Source: an uncultured Lachnospiraceae bacterium
GTDB taxonomy: Bacteria > Bacillota > Clostridia > Lachnospirales > Lachnospiraceae
Assembly (NCBI GenBank): GCA_944380605.1
Contig: CALWIA010000015.1
Coordinates: 170,642 to 234,641, forward strand
Reading direction: 5' to 3'
DNA: 64,000 nt
Position 1 is the first letter of the stretch; each line of letters opens with the position of its first letter. The notes beneath the pieces are model-generated. The model saw nothing but the letters and a program-made list of their open reading frames with translations, was not told the origin of the DNA and did not search any database. The position numbers were made by a program, and so were the translations under genes. Shown one piece after another: positions 16,738 to 25,155 of the stretch.

Positions 16738-16808
16738 AGCGGGTGATGGGAATCGAACCCACGTATCCAGCTTGGAAGGCTGGTGTTCTACCATTGAACT
16801 ACACCCGC
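16738..16808 (-). tRNA. tRNA-Gly (TCC)
   Basis: 71-nt cloverleaf with acceptor GCGGGTG/CACCCGC, anticodon loop CTTCCAA (anticodon TCC), T loop GGTTCGATTCC and U73. CCA is not encoded. It is the downstream member of a tRNA-Phe/tRNA-Gly pair. Confidence 0.97.
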
Positions 16809-16829
16809 GTAATCTGTATCATTTTTCAG

Positions 16830-16902
<73 letters not shown>

Positions 16903-17026
16903 TTCATCGCATCACCTGCGATTTCAGACTCGTTCAGTGTACAACATTTCTCTGTTCTTGTCAATGTTTTTTCCCTGTGATACAATGGGGTGCAGTCAGA
17001 AATCCCCTGCAGAAAGGAATTGCGTT

Positions 17027-18175
17027 ATGAACAAAAAAGAAGTTGCGGAAATCCGGAAACAGTTCACGCCGGACCGCTGTGCCATCACCCGTATCTGCGG
17101 CTGCTATGTAGACGCGGAAAAGAACATCAAGACCCAGTTGAAAGAAGCGTTTCTCTCCCTTCCGGAGGAAGACGCCTTCAAATATCTGGACATTTTCAAG
17201 AAGACGCTCTCCGGCTCCATAGGCCGCAGCCTGCTGAACCTGGATTTCCCTCTGGAAGAAGAACAGGAAGGCGGAAAGCAGGAGTTTCTCCTGCGCCTGC
17301 TGCACAGCCGTTTAAAAGATGACAGCCTGCTGGAAGAATTCTACAGCCGCGTCATTGAGACGTATCCCTGTACAGAAAACTACTACATCATTCTGATTCA
17401 CGCTTCCTATGACGTCCCGGGAAAGGCCTCCGACGGCTCGGAGATGTTTGACGCCTCCGACAATGTCTACGAATATCTGCTGTGCAGCCTCTGCCCCGTG
17501 CATCTGTCCAAGCCGGGACTGGGATACAACACAGAAAGCAACCGGATCGAGAATCACTCCCAGGACTGGATGGTGGAACTGCCCGCCAGAGGATTTTTGT
17601 TCCCCGTGTTCAACGACCGTTACACGGATATCCACAGCCTGCTGTATTATACGAAAAACGCGGCGGAACTGCAGGAAGGCTTTCTAAAAGAGATGTTCGG
17701 CTGCAGCCAGATTCCCCTTCCGGCCGACGGCCAGAAAGAGGCGTTCCACGCCCTGATCGCGGAAACCCTGGGAACGGAATGCGATTACAGCGTTGTAAAA
17801 AACATTCACGAAACGCTGAATGAAAAACTGGAGGAGTACAAAGACAACCCGGAGCCTCTGGAACTGGGCCGGCAGGAAATGCGGCGTCTGTTTGAGGAAA
17901 GCGGCGTTTCGGACCAGCTGCTGGAAGATTTTGACGCCCGCTATGAGGAACAGGCCGGCGGACAGGCTCCGTTTCTGGCCTCCAATATTGCCAGCGCCAA
18001 AACCTTTCAGATTGAGACACCGGATGTGGTAATCAAAGTCAGCCCGGAGGCCGCCGATCTGGTGGAAACCCGCGTCATCGACGGCCGCCAGTGCCTGGTC
18101 ATCGCTGTGAATGAACATGTGGAAGTCAACGGCGTTATGATCCGGGTCCCGGAAGAACCTGGAACTCCGGAATAA
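17027..18175 (+). CDS. DUF4317 domain protein
   Basis: 382 aa on the plus strand, ATG 17027 with AGAAAGGA upstream. I recognise the DUF4317 N-terminus (NKKEVAEIRKQFTPD, then ITRICGCYVDAEKNI). This is a widespread Clostridia family of unknown function. No signal peptide or membrane helix is visible, so the protein is probably cytoplasmic. The C-terminal 60 residues (VIKVSPEAADLVETRVIDGRQCLVIAV) look like a separate small beta domain. Gene pairs convergently with the collagen-like gene, 15 nt apart. Confidence 0.88.
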   Translation: MNKKEVAEIRKQFTPDRCAITRICGCYVDAEKNIKTQLKEAFLSLPEEDAFKYLDIFKKTLSGSIGRSLLNLDFPLEEEQEGGKQEFLLRLLHSRLKDDSLLEEFYSRVIETYPCTENYYIILIHASYDVPGKASDGSEMFDASDNVYEYLLCSLCPVHLSKPGLGYNTESNRIENHSQDWMVELPARGFLFPVFNDRYTDIHSLLYYTKNAAELQEGFLKEMFGCSQIPLPADGQKEAFHALIAETLGTECDYSVVKNIHETLNEKLEEYKDNPEPLELGRQEMRRLFEESGVSDQLLEDFDARYEEQAGGQAPFLASNIASAKTFQIETPDVVIKVSPEAADLVETRVIDGRQCLVIAVNEHVEVNGVMIRVPEEPGTPE

Positions 18176-18190
18176 CGCGGCGCCCTGGGG

Positions 18191-19288
18191 CTACGCCTGT
18201 GCCGGAGCGGCAAATTCCGCCCCTGTATACAGCCACTGCACACAGACGGAGGTCCGGGCCGCCAGATTGGAACTGAAAATCTTCACCTCGCACATGGACC
18301 ACTGTCCGGTGGAGGGATCCTGCTGACGAACCCAGATCCAGTTCATCGCCTGCGACTCGTTGTAAATCACATCTCCCAGCGGCACGCTGCCGGTAATGGA
18401 AAGATTGTTGTAGGTCTGGCCCAGCGCGGTGCCGGTGCTGTATATGCTGCTCTGGCGGATATCTGCCGGTACCGTCTGCCCGACGGAGGCGGGACTGACG
18501 GATGCCTGAAGCGACTGCAGCGAAGACGCCGTCAGCGTCAGAGTCAGCGCCCCCAGGGGAATGCTGGCAGAAGAACCGGACGCAGACAGATTGTAATTGT
18601 AGCTTTCCGGCGCGGCCTTCAGATTCGGCGTGGTAATCTGCTGTCCGCCTGACGTAAACGTCAGCCGATAGGAATCCGGCGTATCTTCCGCCACCGCTAC
18701 CTGCGGGGTCTCTCCCGCTGTACCTGGTTCACCCTGGGGACCTGCTGGGCCTTGCGGACCCTGTTCTCCCTGCGGACCTGCCGGGCCCTGCGGACCCTGT
18801 TCTCCCTGCGGACCTGCCGGGCCTTGCGGACCCTGTTCGCCCTGCGCTCCTGCCGGACCCTGTGGGCCTTGTGGACCCTGTTCTCCCTGCGGACCTGCCG
18901 GGCCTTGCGGGCCTTGTTCTCCCTGCGGACCTGCCGGGCCTTGCGGGCCTTGTTCTCCCTGCGGACCTGCCGGGCCTTGCGGGCCTTGTGGACCCTGTTC
19001 CCCCTGCGCTCCTGCAGGGCCTTGCGGTCCCTGTTCTCCCTGCGCTCCTGCAGGACCCTGCGGACCTTGTTCACCCTGCGGACCTGCCGGACCCTGTTCG
19101 CCCTGCGGACCTGCCGGACCCTGCGGACCCGGGAATCCAGGTTCACCCCGCATGCCCATTGGCCCCATGGGGCCCCTTGGACCTGGACAGCCAGGCGGGC
19201 CGGGAGGCCCCTGTATCATCCAAAAATCATCCGGCATACAGCAGGATCCGTACATCCCGCATCCTCTGTCATAACAGCCATTCATCAT
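18191..19288 (-). CDS. Collagen-like repeat protein (surface or exosporium type)
   Basis: 365 aa from ATG 19288 (AAAGGAG upstream). It has a short Cys-rich head ([19 protein letters not shown]), then about 55 uninterrupted Gly-X-Y triplets made mostly of GPQ, GPA, GAQ and GEQ, then a C-terminal globular domain of about 150 residues rich in Ser/Thr/Leu with [11 protein letters not shown] and a final QWLYTGAEF. There is no signal peptide or anchor, as in the BclA-type exosporium collagens of spore formers. The head is probably the spore-attachment part and the tail a trimerising knob; both are inferences. Confidence 0.88.
   Translation of the reverse strand: MMNGCYDRGCGMYGSCCMPDDFWMIQGPPGPPGCPGPRGPMGPMGMRGEPGFPGPQGPAGPQGEQGPAGPQGEQGPQGPAGAQGEQGPQGPAGAQGEQGPQGPQGPAGPQGEQGPQGPAGPQGEQGPQGPAGPQGEQGPQGPQGPAGAQGEQGPQGPAGPQGEQGPQGPAGPQGEQGPQGPAGPQGEPGTAGETPQVAVAEDTPDSYRLTFTSGGQQITTPNLKAAPESYNYNLSASGSSASIPLGALTLTLTASSLQSLQASVSPASVGQTVPADIRQSSIYSTGTALGQTYNNLSITGSVPLGDVIYNESQAMNWIWVRQQDPSTGQWSMCEVKIFSSNLAARTSVCVQWLYTGAEFAAPAQA
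18716..19210 (-). repeat. Gly-X-Y coding repeat array
   Basis: About 55 tandem 9-nt triplets, organised in higher-order blocks of 36 or 45 nt ([12 protein letters not shown] and variants with GAQ). Near-identity of neighbouring blocks indicates recent slippage or recombination, so strain-to-strain length variation is likely. Confidence 0.9.
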
Positions 19289-19455
19289 TTCTGTGCTCCT
19301 TTCCTGAAAAGCACTGCCCTTTTTTCTCTGACAGGCTCTACTGTATCCTATGCACCGGCGGCCGGACTTGCCACCGGCGGCAGACGCGCCTGTTTCAGCA
19401 CCCGTTTTTCCCATACACCTTTACCCCGCCCCACTTTTCCTATATACTGATGATA

Positions 19456-19578
19456 CCAGGGTCAAGCAGCCGCAGACCCGTGCAGGCTGGCCTGCAGAAG
19501 GGCATGCGGGTATTTGACCCGCCCGGGACACGAGCAGGCAGCCATGTTTCATAAGAAACATGCGCGGACTGCGAATGG
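19456..19578. repeat. Structured intergenic repeat, copy 1
   Basis: 123-bp unit repeated 180 bp downstream with one visible difference (19480 A versus 19660 G region). It holds nested inverted repeats: GGGTCAA...TTGACCC, CTGCAGGCC-like arms and TGTTTC...GAAACA. No gene is convincing across it. The gap 19289-19455 before it holds only the collagen gene's upstream region. Confidence 0.9.
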
Positions 19579-19635
19579 ACCGTCGGATTGCGGGAGCACT
19601 CTGTGCGCAGCAATCCGAGTATCATCCGTTCCCTG

Positions 19636-19758
19636 CCAGGGTCAAGCAGCCGCAGGCCCGTGCAGGCTGGCCTGCAGAAGGGCATGCGGGTATTTGACCC
19701 GCCCGGGACACGAGCAGGCAGCCATGTTTCATAAGAAACATGCGCGGACTGCGAATGG
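19636..19758. repeat. Structured intergenic repeat, copy 2
   Basis: Second copy of the 123-bp unit. The 57-bp spacer 19579-19635 contains its own inverted repeat (CGGATTGC ... GCAATCCG). Copy 2 ends 35 nt before the cyclase gene, so it lies within that gene's upstream region. Confidence 0.9.
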
Positions 19759-19793
19759 CATGCGCGTATTTATAAAAAAGAAGGAGGGGTTTT

Positions 19794-20480
19794 ATGAGCG
19801 TTTATCAAATGGGAAATCTGCGGGTGGTCGATCTGACCAAGCCGCTGGATCCCCGGACAGAGACCCGCAGATGTCATCTGTTCCGCTTCAACACCGGAGG
19901 TCCGATTCCGGATTACCACACCATTATGGACCTGACCAGCCATCTGGGCACCCATGTGGAATGTCCCTATCACCACGATGACAACTGGCCTTCCGCCGCA
20001 GAGCTGCCGCTGACCACCTTTATGGGCAGGGCGCTCTATCTGGACCTGAAAAACCGTGTCGCTCCCAAGGGCTATATCACGGCTTCCGTTCTGGAACAGG
20101 CAGCCGCCGGACGGCTGAAAGAAGGAGATATTCTGATTCTGGATTCCTCCTACAAACTTCCGCCTTTTACGCCGGACACCAACACCGACAAGGATCAGCG
20201 CCTCCGGGTCAATGCGGAAACCGCCCAGTGGTGCGCCGATCACAAGGTCAAATGCGTCGGCTTCGGAGACGGCGTTTCCATCGAGAGTTCCAACGACGAT
20301 GTCAAGCCGTTTCACGATATCTGCATGGCCCAGAACATTGTCTTTCTGGAAGTGCTGAAAAATCTGGAACTGCTGAACCAGGACATTTTCTTCATGTCCT
20401 ATGCGCCGCTTCCCATTCTGGGGCTGGATTCCTGCCCCATCCGGGCGTATGCCATCGAGGGACTGGCGGAATTTTCATAA
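19794..20480 (+). CDS. Cyclase-family metal hydrolase (kynurenine-formamidase-like)
   Basis: 228 aa, ATG 19794 with AAGGAGGGG upstream. Cyclase/KynB superfamily: VVDLTKPLDPRT at the start, and the metal motif SHLGTHVECPYHHDD (HxGTHxD-like, with Glu-Cys in place of Asp-Ala). Later elements are GDILILDSS, CVGFGDGVSIES and IFFMSYAPLPILGLD. Members hydrolyse N-formylkynurenine or other amides, or isatin. No tryptophan-catabolism gene is nearby, so the substrate is unknown. Single-gene unit with its own terminator. Confidence 0.85.
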   Translation: MSVYQMGNLRVVDLTKPLDPRTETRRCHLFRFNTGGPIPDYHTIMDLTSHLGTHVECPYHHDDNWPSAAELPLTTFMGRALYLDLKNRVAPKGYITASVLEQAAAGRLKEGDILILDSSYKLPPFTPDTNTDKDQRLRVNAETAQWCADHKVKCVGFGDGVSIESSNDDVKPFHDICMAQNIVFLEVLKNLELLNQDIFFMSYAPLPILGLDSCPIRAYAIEGLAEFS

Positions 20481-20481
20481 A

Positions 20482-20547
20482 AAACAAGAGAGCTGGAGTG
20501 CCGCAAAATCATCAGCATAGATGATTGAGTGGCACTTCCGCTTGTTT
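20482..20547 (+). terminator. Terminator hairpin of the cyclase gene, containing repeat copy 2
   Basis: Starting 2 nt after the stop, AAACAAG/CTTGTTT forms the base, and AGTGCCG/TGGCACT plus AATCATC/GATGATT form the upper stems, nearly the same as the palindrome at 16681-16722. An outer G-C pair of copy 1 is A-T here, a compensated change. Confidence 0.7.
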
Positions 20548-20618
20548 AAGTATTGTGTACGGTTGTCGTTCATATTATCTCAATCCTATCCGTGCAGAGA
20601 CCCGCCCTATCGGACAAG

Positions 20619-20679
20619 CAAGGGAGCCGCTGCTCCATAGATGATTGGATTTCTCATCTATGGAGCAGCGGCTCCCTTG
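20619..20679. other. 26-bp perfect hairpin in the gap 20548-20793
   Basis: Arms 20619-20644 and 20654-20679 are perfectly complementary around a 9-nt loop; GTTTTGT follows on the plus strand. It is longer than a usual terminator. The neighbouring 20680-20793 contains short palindromes (CTTCCTAGGAAG, GGGTAAGCCC) and no gene. It may end the perR operon from the other side or be a mobile palindrome. Confidence 0.7.
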
Positions 20680-20793
20680 GTTTTGTACCCAATCCATGGC
20701 ACATACCACGGAAATCAAGGTACGGCGGCTATCGAGTCCTCAGGGCTTACCCTCTTCCTAGGAAGATATGCGAAGGTTACCCGAAAAGCGTGT

Positions 20794-21981
20794 TTAGTAA
20801 TTTTCACAGTTCAGTTCAAAATAACTCTGCGGATGACTGCAGACAGGGCAGACCTCCGGTGCGGCGGTACCGACCACGATATGGCCGCAGTTACGGCATT
20901 CCCAGACCTTCACTTCGCTTTTGGCAAACACTTCGGCCATTTCCACATTATGCAGCAGCGCACGATAACGCTCTTCATGATGTTTTTCGATAGCGGCAAC
21001 CAGGCGGAATTTTGCGGCCAGTTCAGGGAAGCCCTCTTCCTCCGCGGTTTTGGCAAATCCGTCGTACATATCGGTCCATTCGTAGTTTTCACCCTCAGCG
21101 GCGTGGAGCAGATTTTCGGCGGTATCGCCAATCCCGTTCAATTCTTTGAACCACATCTTCGCATGCTCTTTTTCATTTTCGGCAGTTTTCAGGAACCATG
21201 CGGCGATCTGTTCATATCCCTCTTTTTTAGCTACAGAAGAAAAGTAGGTGTATTTATTGCGGGCCTGAGACTCGCCGGCAAACGCCGCTTCCAGATTTTT
21301 CTCGGTCTGGGTGCCGGCGTATTTGCCTGCTTTCGGCGCTTCCTCAATTTTTTCAAAAGAAGATGCCGGCTGCCTGCATACCGGGCAGGTGAAATCTGCG
21401 GGCAGTTCCTCTCCTTCATAGATGTATCCGCATACTTTGCATTTCCATTTACTCACGTTTTTCTTCCCTCCCTTATTTTCCGCAGTATCGTTGCAGGGGA
21501 TTCTTTCCAGAAGTTTTTCTGCTGCCTCGATGGGGAACCCGGCAGAAGGCGGATTTTCTGTCCAGCGGCGAAGCAGGTCATGGGTATTGCCGCTTTGCGG
21601 AAGCATATATCCGGCTTCCCGAAGCAGATCCTCATTGACCAGCCGGACCGATTTTGTAATGGCGGTCATGAGGCGGTACAAAGAATCACTGTCTGTACTT
21701 TCTGCTAACTGCCTGGCAATCGTTTCCTGCTTCGCTTTGCTCTTAGCAAGCGCATTGGAGAGGGCCGTGACCTGCTCATCCTTTTTCTGCTGCGGCGGAT
21801 ACTCTGCCGGAACCATGGAAATCGCTCCGCTGGGACAGGCTCCCGCGCAGACGCCGCAGCCCAGGCATTTGCTAACATCAATGATGCTGTTCTCGGTGTC
21901 GGTCGCGCCGGTGGGGCAGACATACAGGCACAGGCAGTCTTTTGTGCAGAGGCGCAGATTCCTTACGGCAACTTGTTTCAC
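20794..21981 (-). CDS. Ferredoxin-rubredoxin-rubrerythrin fusion protein
   Basis: 395 aa. Residues 12-22 (CTKDCLC...C) and 39-49 ([11 protein letters not shown]) are two 4Fe-4S motifs. A helical linker spans 65-165. Residues 181-202 form a rubredoxin-like knuckle ([10 protein letters not shown] ... CPVC), 225-345 a ferritin-like diiron domain ([28 protein letters not shown]), and 362-381 a C-terminal rubredoxin (CRNCG ... CPVC). Rubrerythrins reduce H2O2 to water in anaerobes; the fused ferredoxin may donate electrons. A GTG at 21456 (residue 176) with GGGAGG upstream is exactly where a normal rubrerythrin would start, so two products are possible. It overlaps the upstream gene by 4 nt. Confidence 0.9.
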   Translation of the reverse strand: MKQVAVRNLRLCTKDCLCLYVCPTGATDTENSIIDVSKCLGCGVCAGACPSGAISMVPAEYPPQQKKDEQVTALSNALAKSKAKQETIARQLAESTDSDSLYRLMTAITKSVRLVNEDLLREAGYMLPQSGNTHDLLRRWTENPPSAGFPIEAAEKLLERIPCNDTAENKGGKKNVSKWKCKVCGYIYEGEELPADFTCPVCRQPASSFEKIEEAPKAGKYAGTQTEKNLEAAFAGESQARNKYTYFSSVAKKEGYEQIAAWFLKTAENEKEHAKMWFKELNGIGDTAENLLHAAEGENYEWTDMYDGFAKTAEEEGFPELAAKFRLVAAIEKHHEERYRALLHNVEMAEVFAKSEVKVWECRNCGHIVVGTAAPEVCPVCSHPQSYFELNCENY

Positions 21982-22622
21982 GCCAAAGCCCTCCTTTCTA
22001 TCTTCTCAAATTTCCATGACGGCACTTTGCAGACGGGACAGAGCGCCGGAGCCGAATCTCCTATGTAGATAAAGCCGCAGACCGTGCACACCCAGACCTC
22101 GGTATTCTGCAAAAAGGCATCGCCCTCTTTTTCCCAACGCTGCAGCAGCGTATTCAGGATGGTTGTCACCTTTTCTCCCCAAACACAGATGCGCTGCGTG
22201 CCGCGGTCAGAAGCGCTGACAGCGGCAGAATGCAGGGCCGGATAGCCTTCATTTAAATCCCTTTGGATCAGTTCCGCAAGCTGCGCCATATCCGCATCCG
22301 GCACCGCAGGCGCGGCGGCGGCAAAATAATCGGCGATTTCACGGAACAGCGCCGCTTCCTCCTCCTTGTACTGCTTTTCGCAGCCACGTGCCAGGTTGGA
22401 GCAAAGGGCGGACAGCTCGCCTGCGGACAGCTTTTTCATATCCTCGTCGATTTGGATGGGGGCCGCCGGTGCCTGGGGAACCTGCGCTTTTTGCTCAAGG
22501 GCAAATGCGGATTTTGCCGCTCCGCAGAGGGGACACGCCCACGAATCCGGCAGGTCGGCAAACGGTTTGCCTTCCTTTCCTTCATCGTAGACGTATCCAC
22601 AGATGGAACAGACATACTTCAT
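21978..22622 (-). CDS. Two-rubredoxin protein with helical middle domain
   Basis: 214 aa. A typical rubredoxin forms the N-terminus ([13 protein letters not shown], then [13 protein letters not shown]), followed by a helical region (about 55-160: [21 protein letters not shown]) and a C-terminal second rubredoxin-like pair ([12 protein letters not shown] ... CPVC). The middle has Glu-rich helices but not a clear diiron site. Likely an electron carrier for the peroxide-reducing partner encoded next. Middle gene of the perR operon, 14 nt after perR. Confidence 0.82.
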   Translation of the reverse strand: MKYVCSICGYVYDEGKEGKPFADLPDSWACPLCGAAKSAFALEQKAQVPQAPAAPIQIDEDMKKLSAGELSALCSNLARGCEKQYKEEEAALFREIADYFAAAAPAVPDADMAQLAELIQRDLNEGYPALHSAAVSASDRGTQRICVWGEKVTTILNTLLQRWEKEGDAFLQNTEVWVCTVCGFIYIGDSAPALCPVCKVPSWKFEKIERRALA

Positions 22623-22636
22623 GACTTACGCTCCTT

Positions 22637-23050
22637 TCATAATGGTTTTTTATGCGCTGCTGCTGTGCAGCATACAGACAAATGGGAAGACGGTTCTGTC
22701 CGGCAGTCCGGGCAGATATAAAATATTTTCAGGTCATAAGATACGAACGTGTCTCCAAACTGTTTTTGCAAAGCGGGCGTTAAATCATCGAAGCGAACAT
22801 CCGAAAGCTTTCCGCATTTCTGGCATACCAGATGATCGTGCTTTTCTATCCGGTCATAACGATCCGGGGAATCCTCCATCGGTACCCGGCGAATCAGCTT
22901 TTCATCACACAGCTTTTTTAGGTTATTGTATACCGTGGCGCGCGCAACGGCAGGATATATGTTTTGCAGTTCTCCGTAAATCTGATCCGCTGTCATATGT
23001 TCGTGAGAAGCATTTACAATATCGTAAATTTGTTTTTCATATTTTGTCAT
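22637..23050 (-). CDS. perR: Fur-family peroxide regulator (PerR-like)
   Basis: 137 aa from ATG 23050 (a TTG five codons earlier is an alternative). Winged helix (ADQIYGELQ ... VARATVYNNLKKLCDEKLIRR), then the regulatory metal site around DRYDRIEKHDHLVCQKCGKLSDV, and two CxxC pairs (CQKC, CPDC) for structural zinc. The Asp in the DRYD/KHDHLVC region fits PerR better than Fur. It leads an operon of rubredoxin and rubrerythrin genes and has a Per-box-like palindrome in its own promoter, so autoregulation is likely. Confidence 0.88.
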   Translation of the reverse strand: MTKYEKQIYDIVNASHEHMTADQIYGELQNIYPAVARATVYNNLKKLCDEKLIRRVPMEDSPDRYDRIEKHDHLVCQKCGKLSDVRFDDLTPALQKQFGDTFVSYDLKIFYICPDCRTEPSSHLSVCCTAAAHKKPL

Positions 23051-23067
23051 ATCGCTTCGTCCCAAAT

Positions 23068-23114
23068 TTAGAATGTGTCTAATTTTATTATAATAAATCC
23101 AATTTGAAAGTCAA
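23068..23114 (-). promoter_or_regulatory. perR operon promoter with Per-box-like operator
   Basis: On the minus strand TTGACT (23114-23109), 16-bp spacer, TATAAT (23092-23087). The 15-mer TTAGACACATTCTAA (23082-23068) follows directly and matches the Per box TTAtAAT-N-ATTaTAA at most outer positions. A repressor there would cover the transcription start. Confidence 0.8.
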
Positions 23115-23170
23115 ATAGTAATTTCCGCTGGGCACAGCAAAAACAGCGCCCAGAAAGCATTGCCTTTGAT

Positions 23171-24559
23171 CTATACCGTTGATTTTGCGGCTCTTCCTTC
23201 GCTCCTGTTCAGCCGTCTCAGACAGATCATGAAAAAGATAATTCCGTACACCGTAGTAATCGGCGTCGCCAACCCCACCAGAAACAGGGACGTATCCGGC
23301 AGCCGGGACATCAGAATGGACACGGGAATCCGGATCAGAAACGCGGAGGAAATCCCCTGCAGCATCACCGGGATGCTTCTCCCCATTCCGTTAAAGTACC
23401 CGATGCTGCTGAACAGCACGCAGGTCAGGATACATTCCGCGGAAAATCCCCGCAGATAATCGGCGCTCTGGGCAATGACCGCCTGATCGGAGGTGAAGAA
23501 CGAAGACAGAAAACCGCCGCCGAAAAATCCCGCCAGAAAGATTCCGATTCCCAGCACGCAGCCGCAGGCCATGGCCTCCAGAAATCCCTTCACCGCCCGC
23601 TGGCGTTTGCCCGCGCCGATGTTCTGGGCGGTAAACGCCGATACGCTCTGCATCACCGAGGACGGCACCAGCATAATAAAAGATACGATCTTCTGGGCCA
23701 CTCCGTAACCGGCGGAGGGCGTCAGGCCCATGTGGTTGACAATGGTGTTGATTACCAGGAACGAAATCTGCACCATGGTCTCCTGAACGGCGATGGGAAC
23801 GCCTACCCGCAGAATCCGCTTCAGTTCCTCCGGATCCGGCCGCAGCTGGCTGCGGGTAAAGACCACCGGCAGGTCCTGTTTGCGCAGCACCAGCGCGGAG
23901 ATCACCACCGACACCAGCTGGGCAAATACCGTCGCCCAGGCGGCGCCTGCCACATCCATGTGAAACACTCCCACCAGCAGATAGTCGCCGGCAATATTGA
24001 CCACGCAGGCGATGCCCACAAACAGAAACGGCAGCCGGGCGTTGCCCACGCCCCGAAGCACGCTGCTGATCACGTTATAGGCGATAATCACCAGAATGCC
24101 GCCGAAGCAGATCCGCATATACGAAACCGTCTGCTCCACCGATTCCTGGGGCACCTGCAGCACCGACACCAGCGGGCGGGTGCCCAGTTCCAGCACCGCC
24201 GTCAGCACAATGCCCAGCACCAGAAACATCCATATGGTCGTGCCAATGGTTTTTCCCGCTTCCTCCGGCTTTTTCTCGCCGATGTGCTGTCCGATCATCA
24301 CCGTAGTGCCCATGGCCAGGCTGGTGATAATCAGCGTGATCATCTGCATGAAGGTGCTGCCGGTTCCCACCGCCGAGATGCTGGACGCAGTTCCGAACTG
24401 GCCCACCACCAAAAGGTCCACCGCCCCATAGGCGGCCTGCAGCACCAGCGCGCCGAACACCGGCACCGCGAAACGGATCAGGGGCTGAAAAATCGGCCCC
24501 TCGGTAAACGACAGTTCTCCGCCTGCCGCCGGTTTTCTTTCCTGCTCTGTCGAACCCAT
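23171..24559 (-). CDS. MATE-family efflux transporter
   Basis: 462 aa with twelve hydrophobic segments, typical of MATE (DinF/NorM) proteins that expel drugs or metabolites using a Na+ or H+ gradient. Landmarks: FAVPVFGALVLQAAYGAVDL in helix 1, then GTASSISAVGTG, QHIGEKK, RGVGNARLPF, and the second repeat with GVPIAVQETM and FTAQNIGAGK. Start ATG 24559 with GAGGAGA 7 nt upstream; ATG 24565 is an alternative that would overlap the marR stop. Probably repressed by the MarR protein encoded before it. Confidence 0.93.
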   Translation of the reverse strand: MGSTEQERKPAAGGELSFTEGPIFQPLIRFAVPVFGALVLQAAYGAVDLLVVGQFGTASSISAVGTGSTFMQMITLIITSLAMGTTVMIGQHIGEKKPEEAGKTIGTTIWMFLVLGIVLTAVLELGTRPLVSVLQVPQESVEQTVSYMRICFGGILVIIAYNVISSVLRGVGNARLPFLFVGIACVVNIAGDYLLVGVFHMDVAGAAWATVFAQLVSVVISALVLRKQDLPVVFTRSQLRPDPEELKRILRVGVPIAVQETMVQISFLVINTIVNHMGLTPSAGYGVAQKIVSFIMLVPSSVMQSVSAFTAQNIGAGKRQRAVKGFLEAMACGCVLGIGIFLAGFFGGGFLSSFFTSDQAVIAQSADYLRGFSAECILTCVLFSSIGYFNGMGRSIPVMLQGISSAFLIRIPVSILMSRLPDTSLFLVGLATPITTVYGIIFFMICLRRLNRSEGRAAKSTV

Positions 24560-24561
24560 TC

Positions 24562-25005
24562 TCATTCTCCTCTCTTTCCCGGCATGGTTTCCCACAGCCG
24601 TTTGATCACTTGTACCGCCTCCCGGACCTGCCCGCCGCTTACATCCTGCAGCTTCTTTGCCCAACGGGAATGCAGCTGAATCACATACGTATCCACGCAC
24701 TCCATTCCGCCGGCCGTCAGCCGCAGCAGCGTCACCCGCCGGTCCTGGCTGCTCTCCCGCTTTTCCAGCATTCCCGCCGCTTCCAGTTCTCCGATCAGCC
24801 GGGTAATGCCCGGCGTCGTCACATTCAGCCGGGCGCTTACGTCGCTGACCCTGCATTCTCCCTGGCTGCGGCAGATCTCATATACCGCGTCCAGCACATG
24901 GATGTGGCTGGGCCGCATTCCCTTCGGCAGTTCCGGCAGCCGGGCCACGATCCGCCCCGCCAGCGCGCAGGCGTCCAGCAGCTGTTTCAGTTCCTGTGCC
25001 GTCAC
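24562..25005 (-). CDS. MarR-family transcriptional regulator
   Basis: 147 aa, GTG start at 25005 with GAAGGAGG upstream. MarR winged helix: SHIHVLDAVYEICRSQGECRVSDVSARLNVTTP (helix-turn-helix) and the wing ESSQDRRVTLLRLTAGG with the conserved DRR. It lies directly ahead of the MATE gene and likely controls it and itself through repeats at 25034-25059. Confidence 0.92.
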   Translation of the reverse strand: MTAQELKQLLDACALAGRIVARLPELPKGMRPSHIHVLDAVYEICRSQGECRVSDVSARLNVTTPGITRLIGELEAAGMLEKRESSQDRRVTLLRLTAGGMECVDTYVIQLHSRWAKKLQDVSGGQVREAVQVIKRLWETMPGKRGE

Positions 25006-25033
25006 AGGCGCTCGCCTCCTTCTTTTTAAATAG

Positions 25034-25059
25034 TTATCTAAGGTAATTATCTTGCATAA
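25034..25059 (-). promoter_or_regulatory. Tandem 13-bp repeats upstream of marR
   Basis: TTATCTAAGGTAA and TTATCTTGCATAA lie head to tail 29 nt upstream of the marR start (plus-strand reading). They share TTATCT and TAA and could be the MarR operator, although MarR sites are more often inverted. Confidence 0.45.
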
Positions 25060-25155
25060 GTATATGCCGGAACCCGCGATTTGTCAACCGCAAAAATTCC
25101 CCCATGGACTTTCCGTTGTCCCCGTGCTACAATACCGGTACAGGGAGGTGATGGT

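Noticed and set aside
18697..19146. Arg/Val-rich and Leu/Pro-rich frames over the collagen repeat
   Set aside because: Repeat DNA is open in several frames; only the Gly-X-Y frame has a start, flanking domains and sense.
19440..19981. Frames of 81 and 155 codons across the 123-bp repeats
   Set aside because: They simply translate the duplicated structured repeat on each strand, and one runs into the cyclase gene out of frame.
20553..20993. Plus-strand frame across the 26-bp hairpin
   Set aside because: It reads through a perfect palindrome and into the antisense of the fusion peroxidase; no ribosome site.
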